Part shown: in pieces, positions 5,960 to 8,196 of the stretch
Layout of the letters: every line of letters begins with the position of its first letter
How positions within the stretch are numbered: the first letter of the stretch is position 1
Assembly (NCBI GenBank): GCA_008501785.1
Contig: QQUD01000268.1
Location: 1-8,196 of the forward strand
DNA: 8,196 bases
Source of the DNA: Chloroflexota bacterium
GTDB lineage: Bacteria > Chloroflexota > Anaerolineae > Promineifilales > Promineifilaceae
Direction of reading: 5' to 3'
Notes under the pieces: generated by a model
What the model was told of the DNA's origin: nothing
What the model saw: only the letters and a program-made list of their open reading frames with translations
The model's database searches: none
Translations under genes and position numbers: made by a program

Positions 5960-6616
5960 ATGAATGACAAAGTGACAACGGCCGTTTTCAACATCCTCAA
6001 CAACCCAACTAACCAACCTCCCGGCAATGAGATTGCTCGTCAACTACACAATAATGTATTAGCAGCACTGCGCCAAAATCCTGAACAGCGGGTGATTGCC
6101 GACCGGTATGAACAGTATCCAACAGAAACGGCCGCTTTGCTAAAATTGGAGCTGGTGAAGCTGTTAAACGTGCAGCCTGAATTGGTTGAAACATTGCAAG
6201 CATTGGTGGTGCGGTATGAAACGGCCGTTTCCAACACACCGCCCTCCACCGAAGCGACTGTCACCGGCAGCGGCACGATTGTTCAAGGCGACAGCAATAC
6301 AGTTATTGGTGCAGGCGCAACTTATATTGAAAACAGCACAGTGAATTTGCCACAACATGAAGCGAATGCAGAAGATATTTTAGGAGCCAGACCTGATTTG
6401 CAGCAGCTGAGGATACAGATTACTGAGTATTTCGGTTTGAATGATTTGCAAGACCTTTGCTGGGAATTGGGTATTCTGTATGAAGACTTGGGGAGCAACG
6501 GTTTGAGCGCAAAGGTGCGTGAATTGTTGGGATTTTGTTGGCGAAACGGCCGTATTTCTGACTTGCTCGACTATTGTCGCAAAGCGCGCCCGCATTTGAA
6601 ATGGCCTTCGGTATAA
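5960..6616 (+). CDS. Effector-associated domain (EAD7-like) protein with beta-rich linker; putative conflict/signalling adaptor
   Basis: This 218-aa protein has no signal peptide or membrane segment and is probably cytoplasmic. Residues 1-90 are mainly helical, with IARQLHNNVLAALRQNP and LLKLELVKLLNVQPELVETLQ, and I do not recognise this domain. Residues 99-129 are a Gly/Ser/Thr/Asn/Val/Ile-rich beta-type segment (GSGTIVQGDSNTVIGAGATYI). Residues about 145-215 match the Effector-Associated Domain 7 pattern: LRIQITEYFGLNDLQDLCWE, then LYEDLGSNGLSAKVRELL, then a C-terminal CRKARPHLKW. EADs are small helical death-like domains that join effectors to partners by like-with-like contact in bacterial conflict systems. 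No enzyme domain is present, so this would be an adaptor or sensor. The ATG has AGGTGG 3 nt upstream, and an in-frame stop at 5936-5938 excludes a longer form. The gene is convergent with the kinase gene. No effector gene lies in the window. Confidence 0.72.
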   Translation: MNDKVTTAVFNILNNPTNQPPGNEIARQLHNNVLAALRQNPEQRVIADRYEQYPTETAALLKLELVKLLNVQPELVETLQALVVRYETAVSNTPPSTEATVTGSGTIVQGDSNTVIGAGATYIENSTVNLPQHEANAEDILGARPDLQQLRIQITEYFGLNDLQDLCWELGILYEDLGSNGLSAKVRELLGFCWRNGRISDLLDYCRKARPHLKWPSV

Positions 6617-8191
6617 AGCAACAACGGATAAGAGTAAGGAACGGATAAAAAAGCGTCTTTTATCCGTTCCTTACTCTTATCCACTGTTGCCATCTTTAGG
6701 GAGCCAGTGTCAGTGTGCCCCAACTTGTTGGATTGCTAAAGGTTCGGGAAGAAACGTGTGAGTAGAAGACTTCTTGAACGGCCGTTTCTACCGAATCATT
6801 ATCTGTCACATTTAAAGCCGCACCAAGCACCTGCCCCGCTTCTGGACGCGTGTTTAAATCGTTCCAGGGGATAGCTGCTTCTATTACATACCCATTATCG
6901 GTTGACAGTGCTTCTATAGTAATAGCATGTCCAAGCGCATCCAGCATCCGATTTTCTGCTGTGCCCTGAAAGCGGAAAGCTGAGGCAGGCAGCGTTGTGA
7001 AGTTGCCTGGCGAGAAATCAAGCTGGTAATCATCAGGGCTGACCAGGGTTTCACCGTTGTCTATGGCTGAGGTGTCAAGTTGCAGGCTGATGCTGTCGCC
7101 TTTGAATAATTGATTGCCGGTGTTAATTTGGGCATGAATGTCATCTTCGACGATGACGCCGATGTACAAGCTTATGTCGTCCCAGCCGATGCGCCAAACG
7201 GCCGTTACATCATCTGAGCCATCCCAGCTTTCATGTTGATAAACACGAAACGGTGAAAGAATTGGCACCGCAGCAGGCCAATCGGACAGGCTGCCGTCGA
7301 TGGTTGGCGGTGTGGCGAGGCGAACGGCCGTCCCATTTACATTTGTTTCGGGTGTGGCGGTGATGGTGGTGGGGGAAACGGCCGTTTCTGTAGCAACTTC
7401 TGTTGGCGCTTCTGTTACAGGTGGGGGCAGCGGGTCAAACTCCGTTGGTGCAAATAAATTTCCAACAGCTCGAATGGCAAACCAACTACCACCACAAAGA
7501 AGCAGGGCTAGCAAAACCAACCCACCGATCCACCATTTACGGCGTGGGGGTGGTGATGGCGTCTCACCAGGTGGCGGTGGTTCCGGCGGCTCAACCGAGT
7601 GAACCACACTGGTTGCCAGCGTTTCAAAATCTGAAGGCGTTTCGGGCTGTCGTGGTGTGGGTAAAACGGTTGCTTCGGCAGCCAGAGCGTCATCCAAAGC
7701 GGCCATCATTTCTCTTGCCGAGGTAAACCGGTTTTTGGCCTCTTTTTGCAATGCTTTGTCTACAACGTGATAGGTTGCATCTGATAGACCGGGTGTAACC
7801 AAATGCAGTGGTGATGGGGGTTCGTACACATGTTGGTGCATTACGGCCAGTGGGCTGTCGCCTGAAAATGGGACGCTGCCAGAGAGCAGTTCGTACAAAA
7901 TGATGCCGAGCGCATATAAATCGGCACGATGGTCTACTTTTTGCCCCTTGGCCTGTTCGGGTGACATGTAATGAGGGGTTCCCATTGTCACATCGGTTTT
8001 GGTGAGTTGGGTGCTGCTAGAAACGGCGGCAATGCCTAAATCTGTTAATACGGGCGTGCCGTCAGGATGGAGCAGCACGTTGCTGGGCTTGATGTCGCGA
8101 TGCACGATGCCTGCGCGGTGGGCAGCATCGAGCGCATCGGCGACTTGGCGTACCAGTTTCAAGGTATCACGGACGGGAAGAATACGGCCGT
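5978..8191. repeat. Cluster of the palindrome ACGGCCGT
   Basis: Exact copies start at 5978, 6221, 6546, 6778, 7198, 7324, 7378 and 8184, with two more at 2609 and 4846 in the hdr genes. The copies at 6218-6231 and 7375-7388 extend to the 14-bp palindrome GAAACGGCCGTTTC. A one-base variant is at 6128. All are inside coding sequence. Six encode Thr-Ala-Val and four encode Asn/Tyr-Gly-Arg. At equal base use one copy would be expected about once in 65 kb. Confidence 0.9.
6619..6689. terminator. 32-bp inverted repeat between convergent genes (likely bidirectional terminator)
   Basis: The arms 6619-6650 and 6658-6689 pair at 30 of 32 positions around a 7-nt loop. They fill the space between the two stop codons (6614-6616 on plus and 6696-6698 on minus). 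The inner end is A4/T4, so a short T-run sits inside the stem rather than a long one after it. Each arm has an internal repeat of GGATAA about 17 nt apart. The position argues for two-way termination. The stem is longer than usual for that role. No target-site duplication is seen beside it. Confidence 0.75.
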
Positions 8192-8196
8192 TTTCA
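6696..8196 (-). CDS. Transmembrane Ser/Thr protein kinase with extracellular CBM9-like domain (partial, N-lobe missing)
   Basis: This is a PknB-type kinase cut by the right edge. The frame is open through 8195, reading ENGRILPVRDTLKLVRQV just before the catalytic loop, so the TTG at 8160-8162 is an internal Leu. The glycine loop and ATP-binding Lys lie outside. Numbering from that TTG: HRDIKPSN (21-28, catalytic Asp23), DLG (41-43, metal-binding Asp), GTPHYMSPEQ (61-70) and DLYALG (81-86) show an intact active C-lobe. A Pro-rich stretch follows, then RRK and a membrane segment (about 210-230), then a Pro/Thr linker (235-284). Residues 285-488 form a beta-rich domain with IDGSLSDWP, TAVWRIGWDDISLYIGVIVEDD, GDSISLQLD and IEAAIPW, resembling family 9 carbohydrate-binding modules. 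The expected topology is kinase inside and sensor domain outside. The ligand is unknown. Six of the window's ACGGCCGT-type words fall here or at its edge. Confidence 0.85.
   Translation of the reverse strand, partial: ENGRILPVRDTLKLVRQVADALDAAHRAGIVHRDIKPSNVLLHPDGTPVLTDLGIAAVSSSTQLTKTDVTMGTPHYMSPEQAKGQKVDHRADLYALGIILYELLSGSVPFSGDSPLAVMHQHVYEPPSPLHLVTPGLSDATYHVVDKALQKEAKNRFTSAREMMAALDDALAAEATVLPTPRQPETPSDFETLATSVVHSVEPPEPPPPGETPSPPPRRKWWIGGLVLLALLLCGGSWFAIRAVGNLFAPTEFDPLPPPVTEAPTEVATETAVSPTTITATPETNVNGTAVRLATPPTIDGSLSDWPAAVPILSPFRVYQHESWDGSDDVTAVWRIGWDDISLYIGVIVEDDIHAQINTGNQLFKGDSISLQLDTSAIDNGETLVSPDDYQLDFSPGNFTTLPASAFRFQGTAENRMLDALGHAITIEALSTDNGYVIEAAIPWNDLNTRPEAGQVLGAALNVTDNDSVETAVQEVFYSHVSSRTFSNPTSWGTLTLAP

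Noticed and set aside
6619..6689. The 32-bp inverted repeat as a transposon or MITE end pair.
   Set aside because: There is no target-site duplication, no transposase remnant, and only a 7-nt loop between the arms.
7300..7726. Plus-strand open frames opposite the kinase linker region.
   Set aside because: They mirror the Pro/Thr-rich low-complexity linker of the minus-strand kinase and read as Gly/Ser/Val-rich noise.
8160..8162. TTG at 8160-8162 as the kinase start.
   Set aside because: The frame is open to the right edge with kinase-like residues upstream, no ribosome binding site is visible, and a start here would remove the N-lobe.
1..8196. A CRISPR array, phage integration site or insertion sequence in the window.
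   Set aside because: No regularly spaced direct repeats, integrase, transposase or tRNA-end duplication was found on reading either strand.

Overview
The window reads as bacterial chromosome, most likely from an uncultured or anaerobic Chloroflexota (Anaerolineae-like) organism. This is inference. It rests on a soluble HdrABC-MvhDGA gene set beside an EAD-domain protein and a Ser/Thr kinase with an extracellular CBM9-like domain, on Shine-Dalgarno sites throughout, and on dense use of the palindrome ACGGCCGT (10 exact copies), a word I associate with some Anaerolineae genomes. Nothing points to a methanogen: there is a clean bacterial sigma-70 promoter, and there are bacterial intrinsic terminators.

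Region 1 (1-5268, minus strand) is one tight operon read right to left: hdrC, hdrB, hdrA, mvhD, mvhG, mvhA. The last gene is cut by the left edge, leaving 33 codons. The junctions are ATGA overlaps (hdrC/hdrB and mvhD/mvhG), 2-3 nt gaps (hdrB/hdrA and mvhG/mvhA), and one 43-nt gap (hdrA/mvhD) that holds a perfect 14-bp hairpin. Together the products would form a cytoplasmic flavin-based electron-bifurcating complex. MvhA/MvhG split H2, MvhD passes electrons to HdrA, and the HdrA FAD sends one electron to ferredoxin and the other through HdrC to the noncubane clusters of HdrB. In a bacterium the HdrB substrate is unknown.

Region 2 (5269-5756) is an approximately 490-nt gap upstream of hdrC. 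On the minus strand it has a textbook intrinsic terminator ending just before the hdrC ribosome binding site. It also has an AT-rich hairpin, a 22-codon reading frame with an AGGAGG site and four clustered histidines, and a weak candidate promoter. Together these look like a leader with transcriptional attenuation. On the plus strand, a near-perfect sigma-70 promoter drives tRNA-Lys(CTT), which is followed by a strong terminator.

Region 3 (5960-8196) has two convergent genes whose stop codons are separated only by a giant 32-bp inverted repeat. The plus-strand gene encodes a 218-aa protein with a helical N-terminal region, a beta-rich Gly/Asn/Thr segment and a C-terminal Effector-Associated Domain (EAD7-like). 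It looks like an adaptor from a bacterial conflict or signalling system, with no effector in the window. The minus-strand gene encodes a membrane-spanning Ser/Thr kinase with an extracellular CBM9-like domain. Its N-lobe lies off the right edge. Eight of the ten ACGGCCGT sites fall in these two genes.
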